From positions 315,001 through 379,000 of the forward strand of contig NZ_ATAX01000028.1 in NCBI RefSeq assembly GCF_000571935.1: 64,000 nucleotides of DNA, written 5' to 3'. The stretch is from Ruminococcus flavefaciens 007c (GTDB lineage Bacteria > Bacillota > Clostridia > Oscillospirales > Ruminococcaceae). The translations under genes and the position numbers were made by a program. Shown one piece after another: positions 62,350 to 64,000 of this stretch; within the stretch, counting starts at the first letter, position 1; each line of letters begins with the position of its first letter. The notes beneath the pieces are model-generated. The model ran no database searches, was not told the DNA's origin, and worked only from the letters and a program-made list of their open reading frames with translations.

Positions 62350-64000
62350 ATGAAATCCGCATCCGCCAAAAAACTCATCTCGTTTTTCATTTCAGCTTGT
62401 ATGGCGCTTCCTGTCACAGGTACGGGAGCTCCCGCATTCAGAATGAAAGGCGGCATTATTACGGCAGAAGCCGCCTATCCGCACGATGATGATCTGGTAC
62501 TGCGCTATGACACCATGGCAGGCTTCAACAGCATTGACAACGCCTTCAACAACGACGAGTCCTTTTATCGGGCACTGCCACTCGGAAATGGACGTATCGG
62601 CGCTATGGCTTACGGCAACTATCCCGACGAGCTGTTCGACATCAATGAATGTACAGTCTGGAGCGCAGGTCCCGGAAACAACAACAGGCAAGGCGCATCA
62701 AAGAGACTGGCAAAGGTACAGCAGCTTCTCAGGGACAGGAAGTATACCGACGCCGACGCCATAGTCGGAAATGAAATGATAGCGGGAGGCGAGGCGAAAT
62801 ACCAGAAAGTCGGCGCTCTTAAGCTCAGCTTCGGACACGAAAAGGTCTCGGACTATTCACGCGAGCTGGACATGAACGACGCCGTTGCCAGAAGCTCCTA
62901 CACTTTCGGAGGTAAGAGGTTCACCCGCGAGACCTTTGTGAGCCATCCCGACCAGGTAATGGTAACGCGCATAACCTGCGACAGTCCTTCCTCCGTATCC
63001 CTTACGGCAGGATATGAAGGCGTCCTCAACGGAACAGTCACTGCCGACGGAAATGATACCATCGTTGCCAACGGCCACGGTGACGAAGACCTCTGGACCA
63101 GAGGGGCAGTATATTTCTCCACAAGAAGCAGATTCATCCCCGAGGGCGGAAGGGTAAGCGCAGGTAACGGCAAAGTAACGGTCTCCGACGCTGATTCTCT
63201 CCTCATCATCACCTCGGTACGCACAAATTTTGTGGACTACAAGACCTGCAACGGCGACGAAAAGGGCGAGGCAAAGGCCGACATCGAAAGGACAAGTGAT
63301 ATGTCCTACGAGACCCTTTACGAAAACCATGTCAGGGACTATCAGGAGCTCTTCAAGCGCGTTGACGTGGAGCTGGGCGGCGACAGCGCGGCTGCACGCA
63401 CCATGACAGCTCCTCAGCGCATAGCCTCATTCGGCTCAAGCGATGATCCCAAAATGGTAAAGACTCTTTTCCAGTACGGCAGATACCTTATGATAAGCGC
63501 TTCACGGGACGCTCAGCCCATGAACCTTCAGGGGATATGGAACAAATACTCAGCGCCCGCATGGGGAAGCAAAGCAACAACCAATATTAACTATGAAATG
63601 AATTACTGGCCTGCCTTCACCACAAATCTTGCAGAGTGCTTCACGCCCTTTGCGGAAAAGTCCAAGGGACTTTCAGAGGCAGGAAACGAGACTGCCAGAG
63701 TGCATTATGGCATATCCGAAGGCTGGGTTCTTCATCATAATACAGACCTGTGGAACCGCACAGGTCCTATCGACGGCACATGGGGACAGTGGCCCGTGGG
63801 AGGTGCATGGGTATCGAATATGCTCTATGACGCCTATCGTTTCAACCGCAGCGAGGAATATCTTGCCGACATATATCCCGTCATAAAGGGAAGTGCACAG
63901 TTCCTCAACAGTCTTATGACAACAGCGGATATAAACGGTCAGGAGTACATGGTCATAAGCCCCAGCACCTCTCCCGAGCTCAATCTGCCGCCCTATGCGA
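62350..64000 (+). CDS. Secreted GH95 alpha-L-fucosidase (C-terminal part outside window)
   Basis: 550 residues are visible. A signal peptide (about 1-42) follows a GGGAG site. The N-terminal beta domain begins RYDTMAGFNSIDNAF with ALPLGNGRIGAMAYGN and NECTVWSAGPG, typical of GH95. The helical barrel shows MNLQGIWNKYSAPAWGSKAT and TNINYEMNYWPAF. Asn412 and Asn414 match the Asn pair that, with a later Asp, activates water in Bifidobacterium AfcA. PSTSPE near the edge probably carries the acid Glu (Glu543, tentative). GH95 enzymes are inverting and release alpha-1,2-fucose or, in some members, alpha-L-galactose from plant xyloglucan or host glycans. Confidence 0.9.
   Translation, partial: MKSASAKKLISFFISACMALPVTGTGAPAFRMKGGIITAEAAYPHDDDLVLRYDTMAGFNSIDNAFNNDESFYRALPLGNGRIGAMAYGNYPDELFDINECTVWSAGPGNNNRQGASKRLAKVQQLLRDRKYTDADAIVGNEMIAGGEAKYQKVGALKLSFGHEKVSDYSRELDMNDAVARSSYTFGGKRFTRETFVSHPDQVMVTRITCDSPSSVSLTAGYEGVLNGTVTADGNDTIVANGHGDEDLWTRGAVYFSTRSRFIPEGGRVSAGNGKVTVSDADSLLIITSVRTNFVDYKTCNGDEKGEAKADIERTSDMSYETLYENHVRDYQELFKRVDVELGGDSAAARTMTAPQRIASFGSSDDPKMVKTLFQYGRYLMISASRDAQPMNLQGIWNKYSAPAWGSKATTNINYEMNYWPAFTTNLAECFTPFAEKSKGLSEAGNETARVHYGISEGWVLHHNTDLWNRTGPIDGTWGQWPVGGAWVSNMLYDAYRFNRSEEYLADIYPVIKGSAQFLNSLMTTADINGQEYMVISPSTSPELNLPPYA

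Overview
The window looks like the chromosome of a fibrolytic Ruminococcus-type Firmicute (R. albus / R. flavefaciens / R. champanellensis relatives). The evidence is a cellulosome-type dockerin on a secreted beta-propeller protein, a type III glutamine synthetase beside an Amt-PII fusion, a GH95 alpha-L-fucosidase, LPXTG pili, consensus TTGACA/TATAAT promoters and moderate GC. The species assignment is an inference. No phage, insertion sequence, rRNA operon or CRISPR array was recognised.

Layout. 1-8.3 kb: a partial membrane protein, an XRE regulator with membrane tail, small proteins, a YitT transporter-like protein, a GH26-like cytoplasmic glycosidase and a two-component system whose kinase carries a Gln-rich tandem-repeat ectodomain. 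8.3-14 kb: a long intergenic region holding a candidate structured RNA, two cyclophilin-like secreted proteins and murA. 14-23.5 kb: a TetR/MMPL export locus with three operator copies, then an X-X-X-Leu-X-X-Gly repeat protein and a CotH kinase, both cut off and joined tail to tail, then the DUF4956 and VTC genes and their divergent two-component system. 23.7-33 kb: a MATE exporter, a dockerin protein, a flavoprotein, and a nitrogen island (glutamine synthetase III, Amt-PII, asparagine synthetase) with terminators in its leaders. 33-46 kb: a GNAT gene pair and a surface polysaccharide locus in two convergent blocks. The minus block encodes a flippase, two glycosyltransferases and the four enzyme types that make a UDP-2,3-diacetamido-2,3-dideoxyuronic acid. 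46-58 kb: a sortase-assembled pilus locus with a 1587-residue tip adhesin containing two carbohydrate-binding-module-like domains. It is served by two divergent sets of coiled-coil protein, signal peptidase I and class C sortase. 58-64 kb: a lipoprotein gene split by an in-frame stop, an S-box (SAM-I superfamily) riboswitch upstream of an unknown gene, a receiver-less Spo0A DNA-binding domain protein, tRNA-Thr(CGU) and the start of a GH95 fucosidase.

The most unusual items are the candidate RNA at 9.6-9.86 kb, the variant SAM riboswitch at 59.4 kb, the tandem terminators in the amt leader, the CBM-bearing pilus adhesin, and the head-on junction of two truncated genes near 19.1 kb. All family assignments come from reading motifs by eye; no database search was run.
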